Positions 15,793 through 23,168 of a stretch of 64,000 nt of DNA are shown piece after piece. The number at the start of each line of letters is the position of its first letter. The first letter of the stretch is position 1. The DNA is from an uncultured Alphaproteobacteria bacterium. Lineage in GTDB: Bacteria; Pseudomonadota; Alphaproteobacteria; RF32; CAG-239. Where the stretch lies: NCBI GenBank assembly GCA_949282205.1, contig CASDOS010000037.1, forward strand, positions 1-64,000. Direction: 5' to 3'. The notes below the pieces were generated by a model. It saw nothing but the letters and a program-made list of their open reading frames with translations, was not told where the DNA came from and did no database searches. Both the position numbers and the translations under genes were made by a program.

Positions 15793-16806
15793 CTAGAGTT
15801 TCTTTTCGTTAATTAAAAACTCTACCAATCCGTTCATACGTTGAACAAATAAATCAACGTTATATTCCGAAACGGCTATTTTATATGCTTTTTCGGCTTT
15901 TTCCGCACGGGCTGCTTCATCGTTGATGTATTGATTATACAGCGCTTTTAATTCTTCGGCATTCTTATACATCGGAATTGCATCACCAAATACGGCTTCA
16001 ATCTCTTTGTTATATGGTGCCAACATAAATCCTTTACTTGCCGCTATGTCATACACGCGCGACGGAATAATTCCCAACTCGGACTCATGTTCCGTAACAT
16101 TGACTAAGTTAATTTTCGCCGATGAGAAATATGCGCCTAAATCATTATCATGGATATATTCTCCCTTGATGAAATTGTCGTCTATATTACCAACCCAGAA
16201 ACGTCCATATATTTCCAAAGGCAAGTTCGCTTCAACCGCTGCCGATATTGCAGGACTTGAGCGATCATTATCGCCAACATACAATAAATCTCTTTCCAAC
16301 TCTTTTTTCGGTGCAGGATAAAATACGGACGGATCCGTAAATTCAGGAACATACGCTACCGCAAAACCTGCTCCCAATAGATAATTATAGAAATCCGGTG
16401 ATGATGTTGCTACTCCGTCAAAAACTTTAATTTCATCTTCAAACAGAGAATCATAATCTCTCACATATATAATATTTACACCTTTCTGATTCGTTTTTAC
16501 TTCATTAAACGGCCCATATCCCCGCAGGTATAAATTTACGCCGGCATCTTTGCTGGTATCCGCATATAAGTTATCTTCCGTCGTCGTAACAACATTGTAT
16601 CCTACTCGGGAAAATGCTTTTTCCATCGCGCTGTTTATATCTGCTCTGTTCATCGTCCGATATTGGCGCAATTCTCCTACTCTTAGCGCTAACTTGTTTA
16701 AATCTGCTTTCGTCGCTCCGCCTTTCATGACTATTAAACCGACTATTAATGCCAGTAAAATAACCGTTAATACGGAGAGTATTATCTTCATCGTCTTATC
16801 ACTCAT
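15793..16806 (-). CDS. Membrane-anchored glycosyltransferase-like protein (paralog 1)
   Basis: This 337-aa protein has an N-terminal membrane segment (~8-28) and a coiled stretch. It then has a body parallel to the gene downstream: DLLYVGDNDRSSPA, LEIYGRFWVGN, YFSSAKINLVNVTEHES and PSRVYDIAASKGFMLAPYN, the GT-B donor-side pattern of the CgeB/Glyco_trans_1_2 family. The ELGIIPSRVYDIAAS block is close to the consensus, so the fold assignment is fairly firm. The substrate is unknown. It leads the two-gene operon. It has a GGGAGATAAT ribosome site before the ATG at 16806. Confidence 0.75.
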   Translation of the reverse strand: MSDKTMKIILSVLTVILLALIVGLIVMKGGATKADLNKLALRVGELRQYRTMNRADINSAMEKAFSRVGYNVVTTTEDNLYADTSKDAGVNLYLRGYGPFNEVKTNQKGVNIIYVRDYDSLFEDEIKVFDGVATSSPDFYNYLLGAGFAVAYVPEFTDPSVFYPAPKKELERDLLYVGDNDRSSPAISAAVEANLPLEIYGRFWVGNIDDNFIKGEYIHDNDLGAYFSSAKINLVNVTEHESELGIIPSRVYDIAASKGFMLAPYNKEIEAVFGDAIPMYKNAEELKALYNQYINDEAARAEKAEKAYKIAVSEYNVDLFVQRMNGLVEFLINEKKL

Positions 16807-16999
16807 AATTATCTCCCTACGTTATTTATCAAGCAATCACCTGTTTATACAGACTACTCTGCTTGGCTTTTATTTTAAACATCTCTCTTTTTCTCTCAAG
16901 TTAAAACTTCTTCTTTACACAGCTTTTAATATTTGACTTTTCTCTTCTTCCTCCCTACATATAACTTGTTTGAAATTTATTCTGAAAAGGACTATGCTT

Positions 17000-17539
17000 A
17001 TGAAATATATTTGTACTGTCTGCGGACAAGTTATCGAAAGCGATACTATGCCTGATGTTTGTCCGGTTTGCGGCGCTAAAACTTTTAAATTAATCGATGA
17101 ACAAAATAAAGCCTATGCCGATGAACATAGAATCGGAGTGGCTAAAGGTTTGGATGAGCGGGTTGTCGCTGGACTTCGCGAACATTTTAACGGAGAATGT
17201 TGCGAAGTCGGTATGTACTTGGCGATGAGCCGACAAGCTGACCGTGAAGGTTTTCCCGAAATCGCTGAAGCGTTCAAACGTTATGCTTTAGATGAAGCTG
17301 ATCACGCCGCGCGTATTGCCGAAATGCTCGGTGAAGTGGTTACTGATTCTACTGAAAAAAATGTTGAAATGCGCGCTGCCGCTGAATTCGGTGCTTGCGA
17401 CGGAAAAAAGAAAATCGCTTCTTTAGCTAAAGAACTCGGTTACGATGCCGTTCATGACAGTATTCACGAAATGGCTAAAGACGAAGCTCGACATGGTAGA
17501 GGTTTTGACGGTTTATTGAAACGTTATTTCAATAAATAA
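17000..17539 (+). CDS. Reverse rubrerythrin (N-terminal rubredoxin, C-terminal diiron domain)
   Basis: This 179-aa protein has an N-terminal rubredoxin-like knuckle pair (C5-X2-C8 and C21-X2-C24). A ferritin-like four-helix domain with DEADHAARIAEML and DEARHGRGF carries the carboxylate/histidine iron ligands. Domain order is opposite to classical rubrerythrin, as in the clostridial reverse rubrerythrins that reduce peroxide and oxygen using NADH-derived electrons. It indicates oxidative-stress defence of an anaerobe. The ATG at 17000 lies nine bases after AAAAGG. The upstream in-frame codons to 16970 are not needed. A terminator follows. Confidence 0.92.
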   Translation: MKYICTVCGQVIESDTMPDVCPVCGAKTFKLIDEQNKAYADEHRIGVAKGLDERVVAGLREHFNGECCEVGMYLAMSRQADREGFPEIAEAFKRYALDEADHAARIAEMLGEVVTDSTEKNVEMRAAAEFGACDGKKKIASLAKELGYDAVHDSIHEMAKDEARHGRGFDGLLKRYFNK

Positions 17540-17555
17540 TTATATATGAAATTAC

Positions 17556-17586
17556 AGCACCTCTCCTCTCAGAGAGGTGCTCTTTT
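17556..17586 (+). terminator. Terminator after reverse rubrerythrin
   Basis: AGCACCTCTC and GAGAGGTGCT pair around six bases and are followed by CTTTTG, 17 bases past the stop. Confidence 0.82.
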
Positions 17587-17593
17587 GTACCGC

Positions 17594-18223
17594 CTACCAG
17601 CGATTTAATGCACAATTTATGCGGATTGATACATATATTCCTCCATTGCGATGTTCTTTACTGCAAACGTTTTCATCGCAACAATACAAAGGCAAACGCA
17701 TATATCCGCTTTCCAACTGTAAGCCTATTCGTCGGTTAAACCTGTATTCGCCGCGAATACTTATACCGTATGTAAAATCCGAACGATGTTGCTTGCAGAC
17801 TTTAGCTCCGGCTTTTGAATAATACGTTTGATAAAGTGCCCCGAATTTGCCCAATACTCCTAATTGCCAATTTTCAATTTGCAAGAAATTATAGCCGATA
17901 TTTCCTGTCGTTATCGGCATCCAGTTTCTGCTTCCCGCTTTATACGGCAACATTCTTGAACCTGAAATCTCCGCTTCACACAAAAAAACGCGATATTGAT
18001 ATCCGATTGCAATTGAGGCATATGGCTCGTAGGCTTTATCAACAACCATTCCGCCTCCGCCTAACAATAAATATCCGAATTGTTTGGAGTAGTACGGTAA
18101 TTCTCGTTGCTTGACTACAGGATATCTTTCCGCTCTTGTTTCCGCCTGCGCTACTTGTACAAACAGACTTTGTATCAACATCACTATGAGGACTTGATAC
18201 TTCATAATACTTCTTGTCTTCAT
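17594..18223 (-). CDS. Exported protein, probable small outer-membrane beta-barrel
   Basis: This 209-aa protein has a signal peptide ending VAQAE. The rest alternates short hydrophobic strands with turns (YASIAIGYQYRVFLCEAEI, GNIGYNFLQIENWQLG, YGISIRGEYRFN, GGIYVSIRINC), which fits an eight-stranded barrel. Several cysteines occur near KVCKQH and YCCDENVCSK, unusual for a barrel. No named family is recognised. The ATG at 18205 (MKYQVLIV) is an equally good start, with AAGAAG upstream. It stands as a single gene. Confidence 0.68.
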   Translation of the reverse strand: MKTRSIMKYQVLIVMLIQSLFVQVAQAETRAERYPVVKQRELPYYSKQFGYLLLGGGGMVVDKAYEPYASIAIGYQYRVFLCEAEISGSRMLPYKAGSRNWMPITTGNIGYNFLQIENWQLGVLGKFGALYQTYYSKAGAKVCKQHRSDFTYGISIRGEYRFNRRIGLQLESGYMRLPLYCCDENVCSKEHRNGGIYVSIRINCALNRW

Positions 18224-18281
18224 CGCTTATTATTTTTCGTTAAACAATTAATCGCGCTTATTGACATCTTCTCTAATAATA

Positions 18282-18313
18282 AAGACGGCATAACCTTATG
18301 TTTACACCGCCTT
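18282..18313 (-). terminator. Terminator for the thioredoxin-fold lipoprotein gene
   Basis: On the minus strand AAGGCGGTGTAA and TTATGCCGTCTT form a 12-bp stem with wobble pairs, followed by TTATTATT, about 35 bases past the stop. Confidence 0.72.
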
Positions 18314-18348
18314 GCATATAACTTTTTTTATTAGACGTCAATGATTAC

Positions 18349-18720
18349 TTATTCCTTTTTAGTTTGTTTCGGCTCCGGACGAAAACTCTTGGCATAACGG
18401 TTAAAATCTTTAACTTGCTGATTTCCCCAACCCATTATATATTGATCGCCCATCACAATAAACGGAGTTCCTAAATTTTGTTGCGATACCTTAAATTTTC
18501 GCGCATAACCCAACATATACCCCATATTGTTGCCTTCTCTGATGTTCATCTCTTTTATGTCATAACCCTTATAGTATCTTTGCAGATATTCGCGCGCGTG
18601 CTCGCAATGAACACACCCAGGTTGCGAAAATACATAAATTCGGTTCGTGTTGCTCTCACTTTTGCAACCACTTAATATAAAACTTACTGCCATCAGTATG
18701 CTCGCTAATACTTTTTTCAT
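18349..18720 (-). CDS. Lipoprotein with glutaredoxin/thioredoxin-like fold
   Basis: This 123-aa protein has a lipoprotein signal with lipobox LSGC (C19). A thioredoxin-like domain follows with the redox motif C36-V-H-C39 in QPGCVHC and a cis-proline in GTPFIVMG. It should be anchored to a membrane and act on thiols in the periplasm. Its compact size and CxxC after a Q-P-G turn resemble glutaredoxins rather than DsbA. It may work with the DsbA-like protein at 3138, but they are not linked. It has its own terminator. Confidence 0.83.
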   Translation of the reverse strand: MKKVLASILMAVSFILSGCKSESNTNRIYVFSQPGCVHCEHAREYLQRYYKGYDIKEMNIREGNNMGYMLGYARKFKVSQQNLGTPFIVMGDQYIMGWGNQQVKDFNRYAKSFRPEPKQTKKE

Positions 18721-18890
18721 TTTTTCCTCTTTGGTTCTCTCTTTGTTGTATTGGTTTGTATTCTATATTTTAATCTCTTAAAAATCATTAAATGAATCTT
18801 ACTTTTCTCACTATATTCTTGACATAACTTTTTTTTAGGTGTTAAATTTCTTCGCTTTTTAAAACAATTTTATTAAAAGGATATTTGGTT

Positions 18891-20414
18891 ATGGCTCTGA
18901 AAAATATTAGAGAGAACAGCTATCCGGATTGGTATCAGAATGTGATAGCTGCTGCTGATATGGCCGAAGTTTCCTCTTCTCCGGGGTGTATGGTTATTAA
19001 ACCTTGGGGGTACGGAATTTGGGAACGTATTCAGCGTTTATTAGATGAAAAGATTAAGGATACTAATCATGAAAATTGCTATTTCCCGCTTTTCATCCCT
19101 TTAAGCTATTTCCAAAAAGAAGCCGAACATGTTGAAGGTTTTGCTAAAGAAATGGCTATCGTTACTCATTCTCGCTTAAGCATGGAAGATGGTAAACTCG
19201 TCCCGGCGAGCCCGCTTGAAGAACCTCTCATCGTTCGACCTACTTCAGAGACCATTATTGCCGATTCATTCTCTAAATGGGTGCATTCTTATCGCGATTT
19301 GCCGATCTTAATCAACCAATGGGCTAATGTCGTTCGCTGGGAAATGAGACCTCGACTTTTCTTGCGTACTCGTGAATTCTTGTGGCAAGAAGGACACACC
19401 GCTCACTCTACTTTCCAGGAAGCCGAACAAGAGGCCGAAACAATGCTTAAAGTTTATGAAGACTTGTGCGTCAATGATATGGCTATGCCCGTTATTAAAG
19501 GTAAAAAACCAGAATATGATAAATTCCCAGGTGCTGTTACAACCTATTGTATTGAAGCCATGATGCAAGACGGACGTTCACTTCAGGCCGGTACTTCTCA
19601 CTTCTTGGGACAGAATTTTGCTAAATCCGCAAATATCACTTTCATTAACTCTAATAATGAACAGGAATTTGCTTATACCACTTCTTGGGGCGTTTCTACC
19701 CGTCTTATCGGTGGTCTAATCATGACACACGCCGATGATGAAGGTATGTGCGTTCCGCCGAAATTGGCTCCGTATCAGGTCGTTATTATCCCTATTCTTA
19801 AAGATAAAAACAAAACCGACGAAATTAACGCTTATGCCGAAAAGATTAAAAACGCTATTAAAGATAAATTTTTTGGTGGCGAAAAAATTCGCGTTAAACT
19901 TGATAATCGCCCGAAAGAAGCTGTCGATAAAATGTGGGAATGGACACGAAAAGGGGCTCCGCTTATCGTGGAAGTCGGTGCTAAAGACTTGGAAAAGAAC
20001 GCCGTTATGTTCCGCAATCGTATCAATATCAGCGGCAGTGATTGGAAGAATTTTGAAGATATTGATGCTTTCATTGCTTCAATCTCCGATAAATTACAAA
20101 ATATCCAAAATACAATGCTCGAACGCGCTCAAGAACGTTTGACCCACAATGTGGTTACTGACATCAAAACAGCTAAAGATTTTGAGGCTTATTTCGCTAA
20201 TCAAAATGCTTATTTGGATAACAGCGGTAAAGCTCCCAAAGTTGCTTTTGTTCGCGGTAAATGGTCCGGTGACGAGGCTACTCTTGATAAATTGAAAGAA
20301 ATGCGCTTGACCATTCGTTGTATCCCGTTTGACCAGAGCGGTACGGAAGGCGAATGTCTGCTTTCCGGAAAAGCCGGCGCTACACTTGATGTTATCTATG
20401 CGCGTTCTTATTAA
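18891..20414 (+). CDS. proS: Prolyl-tRNA synthetase, archaeal/eukaryal type (type 3)
   Basis: This 507-aa class II synthetase charges tRNA-Pro. Motif-2 region is RWEMRPRLFLRTREFLWQEGHTAH-like (in shorter blocks: RTREFLWQEGHTAH). Other conserved blocks are IVRPTSETII, the SHFLGQNFAK strand and motif 3 GVSTRLIGGLIMTHAD. The C-terminal zinc-domain-like extension ends in ARSY, a feature of type 3 enzymes. The usual alphaproteobacterial enzyme is the bacterial type 2 form, so this copy is probably a horizontal replacement. The start is the ATG at 18891, with AAAAGG about ten bases upstream. A terminator follows. Confidence 0.95.
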   Translation: MALKNIRENSYPDWYQNVIAAADMAEVSSSPGCMVIKPWGYGIWERIQRLLDEKIKDTNHENCYFPLFIPLSYFQKEAEHVEGFAKEMAIVTHSRLSMEDGKLVPASPLEEPLIVRPTSETIIADSFSKWVHSYRDLPILINQWANVVRWEMRPRLFLRTREFLWQEGHTAHSTFQEAEQEAETMLKVYEDLCVNDMAMPVIKGKKPEYDKFPGAVTTYCIEAMMQDGRSLQAGTSHFLGQNFAKSANITFINSNNEQEFAYTTSWGVSTRLIGGLIMTHADDEGMCVPPKLAPYQVVIIPILKDKNKTDEINAYAEKIKNAIKDKFFGGEKIRVKLDNRPKEAVDKMWEWTRKGAPLIVEVGAKDLEKNAVMFRNRINISGSDWKNFEDIDAFIASISDKLQNIQNTMLERAQERLTHNVVTDIKTAKDFEAYFANQNAYLDNSGKAPKVAFVRGKWSGDEATLDKLKEMRLTIRCIPFDQSGTEGECLLSGKAGATLDVIYARSY

Positions 20415-20453
20415 ATCGATGGCATTGATTTTTTATTAACATCCGACTTTGTT

Positions 20454-20496
20454 AACTCCTCTTGAGAATACTTTTCTTTAGAGGAGTTTCTTTTTT
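20454..20496 (+). terminator. Terminator after proS
   Basis: AACTCCTCT and AGAGGAGTTT pair around a 17-base loop and are followed by CTTTTTT, about 40 bases past the stop. Confidence 0.8.
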
Positions 20497-20500
20497 ACAC

Positions 20501-20543
20501 AAAAAAAAATGCGCTTTCCCTTGTATCTCAAGGAAAAACGCGC
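20501..20543 (-). terminator. Terminator for the small membrane protein gene
   Basis: On the minus strand GCGC...CCTTG-loop-CAAGG...GCGC forms a long interrupted stem followed by nine T. It begins seven bases past the stop at 20550, which supports the small gene as real. Confidence 0.82.
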
Positions 20544-20549
20544 TTTTGA

Positions 20550-20810
20550 TTATCTGGCGGCTAAAACCCCGTCAAGTTTGTCTATCAGATGGTTGCCGTC
20601 CAGTATCTTTGAAAAATGCTTAATTTCAAGCAAAGATAACCGATTGGACCAACTCAGAAATTGTTTCGGTTTTCTTATCACATATCTCTCGCGCATTCTT
20701 TGTCTGAATATGTGACGCTGTTTGTGAACGAAAGGACTTAACATCTGTGTTATAAACATCACTACCGAGATAAAACACACTGATACGATAATCGTTATTA
20801 ATGTTTCCAT
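20550..20810 (-). CDS. Small membrane protein, unknown
   Basis: This 86-aa protein has an N-terminal membrane helix (ITIIVSVCFISVVMFIT, ~4-24), a basic cytoplasmic stretch (KQRHIFRQRMRERYVIRKPK) and a short helical tail. No family is recognised. It is supported as a gene by a TTGACA-17-TAATAT promoter, an ATGGAA start and a dedicated terminator. There is no Shine-Dalgarno site; the A/T-rich leader resembles those of other unknown single genes in this window. Confidence 0.65.
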   Translation of the reverse strand: METLITIIVSVCFISVVMFITQMLSPFVHKQRHIFRQRMRERYVIRKPKQFLSWSNRLSLLEIKHFSKILDGNHLIDKLDGVLAAR

Positions 20811-20848
20811 GGCAAAATAATTTTATAATTGTAAAATATAGCGGGTGG

Positions 20849-20877
20849 ATATTATGGTATTTTTATTTATATGTCAA
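20849..20877 (-). promoter_or_regulatory. Consensus promoter of the 86-aa membrane protein
   Basis: On the minus strand TTGACA (20877-20872) and TAATAT (20854-20849), spaced 17. The leader would be about 30 bases. Confidence 0.8.
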
Positions 20878-20980
20878 CAGCTATTTATGTCGATATTGAT
20901 ACTCCTAACGCCTATTTTTCAAATTATTTCTCTATGAAATACTCTAACCCATCTTCACGACATATGGACAAAAATAAATG

Positions 20981-21009
20981 TTGCAAGAATTTTGTTTTCA
21001 TGTTATATG
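20981..21009 (+). promoter_or_regulatory. Promoter of the gene at 21057
   Basis: TTGCAA at 20981-20986 and TATATG at 21004-21009, spaced 17. The predicted leader of about 40 bases matches the other genes without Shine-Dalgarno sites and argues for the 21057 start. Confidence 0.55.
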
Positions 21010-21056
21010 TTGCGTTGATATGCTATACATATGTTTCATTTTTAAATCTAATTTTT

Positions 21057-21470
21057 ATGAACAAAAACAAATTCAGAGCTCAGAACGGTCAGACTGTTTC
21101 TCCTCGTAAAAAAAATCAAAAATCAAATGTTGTGAATAAACATGCTTCCCCTTACATCGTCTTGCAATGTTTGGCTGATATCTATCGATTAAATAAAAAC
21201 TTGTTGTCTTTTGCTATTGCCGAAACTGCCGATGATGACGGTGGATACACTCCGACTCCTGTGATACTTATTGCTCATTGTGATAAGTATATTGATTTGC
21301 AAAGAGGGGCGCTTCTGCAAAATGCTTATGCCAGAAACTCTAAGCAGAATTTTTTTGCTGCGGTTGTTAAGTTTGAAGATGGGGATTTTGTATTCTCTGC
21401 TCCTCGTATTGAAGCAAAAGTGAATAAAAAAACTTTAATCTCTCATTATGGTACGGCTATTATCGGATAA
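21057..21470 (+). CDS. Hypothetical protein
   Basis: From the ATG at 21057 this is 137 aa, with a basic N-terminal tail (MNKNKFRAQNGQTVSPRKKN) and a compact alpha/beta domain (PYIVLQCLADIYRLNKNLLSF to TLISHYGTAIIG). No known family is recognised. The frame is open upstream to 20871 and includes a hydrophobic stretch. That part contains a plausible promoter and codons unlike the gene body (ACA, TCA, CTA), so I judge it untranslated. If it is translated from 20964, the product would be membrane-anchored. A terminator follows at 21492. Confidence 0.6.
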   Translation: MNKNKFRAQNGQTVSPRKKNQKSNVVNKHASPYIVLQCLADIYRLNKNLLSFAIAETADDDGGYTPTPVILIAHCDKYIDLQRGALLQNAYARNSKQNFFAAVVKFEDGDFVFSAPRIEAKVNKKTLISHYGTAIIG

Positions 21471-21491
21471 TCGACTGCTTTGATTAAAAAA

Positions 21492-21530
21492 AACACCGCT
21501 TTCCTTTCGGATTGCGGTGTTTTCTTTTGC
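21492..21530. terminator. Bidirectional terminator
   Basis: AACACCGC and GCGGTGTT pair around 14 bases, with T-rich flanks on both strands, between convergent genes ending at 21470 and 21548. Confidence 0.85.
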
Positions 21531-21547
21531 CCTACCTACATTGATGA

Positions 21548-22114
21548 CTAAAATCCTTGTATTGGATACGGACTGAATTTCACATACGTTGCATGATCAT
21601 GCAGCCCCGTATAGTGATATATAGCCTCTTTTTGTATCCCCTCTAAGGCATAACCTGCTCGTAAAGCTACGTGTGCAGAATTGATATTATTCACATCGCA
21701 ACATATTGTTATGCGGTGTATGCCTTCTTCAAAAAGTTCCTTTTCAACCGCATGTACCGCTTCGGTCATATAGCCTTTTTTCGTTTCTGACTTGCGAAGC
21801 CAGTACCCTAATTCGGCTGACTGATTCATGAATTGAATGCTATGGACACCAATACTGCCGAGTAATCTATTCTCATCTCTGCTGTAGATATCATAACACC
21901 ATTCGTCATCGTCATCCCACTTCTTAAAGAACATATCCGTTGACTTTATCACATCTTTCAGTGACTGTGTCTTATCTACCCAAAACAAATATTCACGGAT
22001 AAATTCCCTGCTTTCTTCAATCGCCTCCCACATTTCCGCATCATGCTCGTGTTGGCGCTTTAACAATAGCAGACGTTCGCTGACTATTGTCTCTTTTAAC
22101 TTAAACTTTTCCAT
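21548..22114 (-). CDS. GNAT N-acetyltransferase, RimJ/RimL type
   Basis: This 188-aa acetyl-CoA-dependent transferase has the GNAT core: LLGSIGVHSI (strand 4), SAELGYWLRKSETKKGYMTEAVHAV (acetyl-CoA-binding loop in the order G-Y-M-T-E-A) and NINSAHVALRAGYALEG near the C-terminus. The layout fits RimJ/RimL/YdaF enzymes that acetylate protein N-termini or small amines. The target is unknown. It is a single gene in the minus orientation. Confidence 0.9.
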   Translation of the reverse strand: MEKFKLKETIVSERLLLLKRQHEHDAEMWEAIEESREFIREYLFWVDKTQSLKDVIKSTDMFFKKWDDDDEWCYDIYSRDENRLLGSIGVHSIQFMNQSAELGYWLRKSETKKGYMTEAVHAVEKELFEEGIHRITICCDVNNINSAHVALRAGYALEGIQKEAIYHYTGLHDHATYVKFSPYPIQGF

Positions 22115-22164
22115 ATAGCCTCCGTTTTTAATAATAGTTTATCTTTTTATTTTTTTTTGACAAG

Positions 22165-22202
22165 AAAAAATCCTCGTTCCGTTTAGTTCGAAATGAGGAT
22201 TT
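22165..22202 (-). terminator. Terminator for the helical-repeat gene at 22216
   Basis: On the minus strand AAATCCTCATTTCGAA and a matching GAGGATTT arm pair and are followed by a T-run. It lies 14 bases past the stop. Confidence 0.8.
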
Positions 22203-22215
22203 TCCTTTGGAGTGT

Positions 22216-22998
22216 TTATACTTCTTCGGCATGCACTTCTTCTATGCGGGCATGACGACGAGCATAAAATTCTTGTTGGGCTTTGGAACGCAATCCATAT
22301 TTCTCAAAGTACTTCTCTGCCATTTCAAAGTACTTGTTTACCAGATGTTGTTGCGAAATGTCTGATGTTAATTCATTTGATTGTATTCGCAGCTCTACCA
22401 TCTTTTCCGTTCCTTTTTCCAACAGTCTTTCTTCCTGCTCCTTACTCATCTTGGCTTTTTGAATCAGATAGCGAACGGCAAAATTTTCTGTCGATTGACA
22501 CATCAAAAAATTCAACATATCATCCGTCATTATGTCTCTGGCCGTATTATCTATATAGGCCTTAAACACTTCTATCCCTATTGTCTTTTTTGACTGTACC
22601 ATCCCTTGTATATAGATATATTCAGGGATACGTTTGAAACGGCGTCTGGCATCAAAATATCCATTCGGCGACAGATAACTTTCGATAAATAATACATCAT
22701 TTTTGGATACCATGGCTTTTTGCTGGTCCTCATTTAATATATTATTGCGCAGAATGCTTTGTAAAAAATTCATTGTTCGCATATCTTCGTCATCACAGAA
22801 ATCTTCCAATATTGCCGTAATTTGATATGATGACAGTTGATTATACTTTGTATACTCCGTCAGGAGTGGGATCTTCTTCTCGCGAATTAAATAATCCACG
22901 ACATCATCGGCTAAGCGGTGCTTTCGTACATAGCGCACAAATAGCCCAAACCCCATGAATTTAACTAGGAGTTTTTGGAAAAATTTATTTAGTTCCAT
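22216..22998 (-). CDS. Alpha-helical repeat protein, unknown (paralog of 60506-61255)
   Basis: This 260-aa, all-helical, highly charged protein has weak ~30-35-residue helical-hairpin repeats, such as KEQEERLLEKGTEKMVELRIQ and LNFLMCQSTENFAVRYLIQ. They share a spacing of Leu, a small residue plus Gly/Asn, and Tyr/Leu-Ile with the protein at 60506. Such repeats usually form a solenoid for protein binding. It has no signal peptide and no recognised family. The gene has a strong promoter, no Shine-Dalgarno site, an ATGGAA start, and its own terminator. Confidence 0.68.
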   Translation of the reverse strand: MELNKFFQKLLVKFMGFGLFVRYVRKHRLADDVVDYLIREKKIPLLTEYTKYNQLSSYQITAILEDFCDDEDMRTMNFLQSILRNNILNEDQQKAMVSKNDVLFIESYLSPNGYFDARRRFKRIPEYIYIQGMVQSKKTIGIEVFKAYIDNTARDIMTDDMLNFLMCQSTENFAVRYLIQKAKMSKEQEERLLEKGTEKMVELRIQSNELTSDISQQHLVNKYFEMAEKYFEKYGLRSKAQQEFYARRHARIEEVHAEEV

Positions 22999-23045
22999 AA
23001 TATAAAAATTGTAAAGTTAGACATAAATATATAAAATTCTGTCAT

Positions 23046-23073
23046 ATAATAGCTTTTTTTATATATTTGTCAA
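23046..23073 (-). promoter_or_regulatory. Consensus promoter of the helical-repeat gene
   Basis: On the minus strand TTGACA (23073-23068) and TATTAT (23051-23046), spaced 16. The A/T-only leader is about 40 bases and contains ATGTCTAACTT, also found before the paralog. Confidence 0.78.
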
Positions 23074-23121
23074 GCATTTTCATCACGACTCCGTGTAATT
23101 TATTTTCTTTGTCGCTTTTAT

Positions 23122-23161
23122 TAAAAAAATTCCGCTTAAACCTTGTGGCTTAAACGGAATT
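23122..23161 (-). terminator. Terminator after hydG
   Basis: On the minus strand ATTCCGTTTAAGCC and GGTTTAAGCGGAAT pair around ACAA and are followed by a T-run. The stem begins about eight bases past the stop. Confidence 0.9.
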
Positions 23162-23168
23162 ACTTTAC

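Noticed and set aside
20871-21056. Extension of the gene at 21057 with a hydrophobic segment
   Set aside because: A 17-spaced promoter lies within it and the codons differ from the gene body; kept only as an alternative start.
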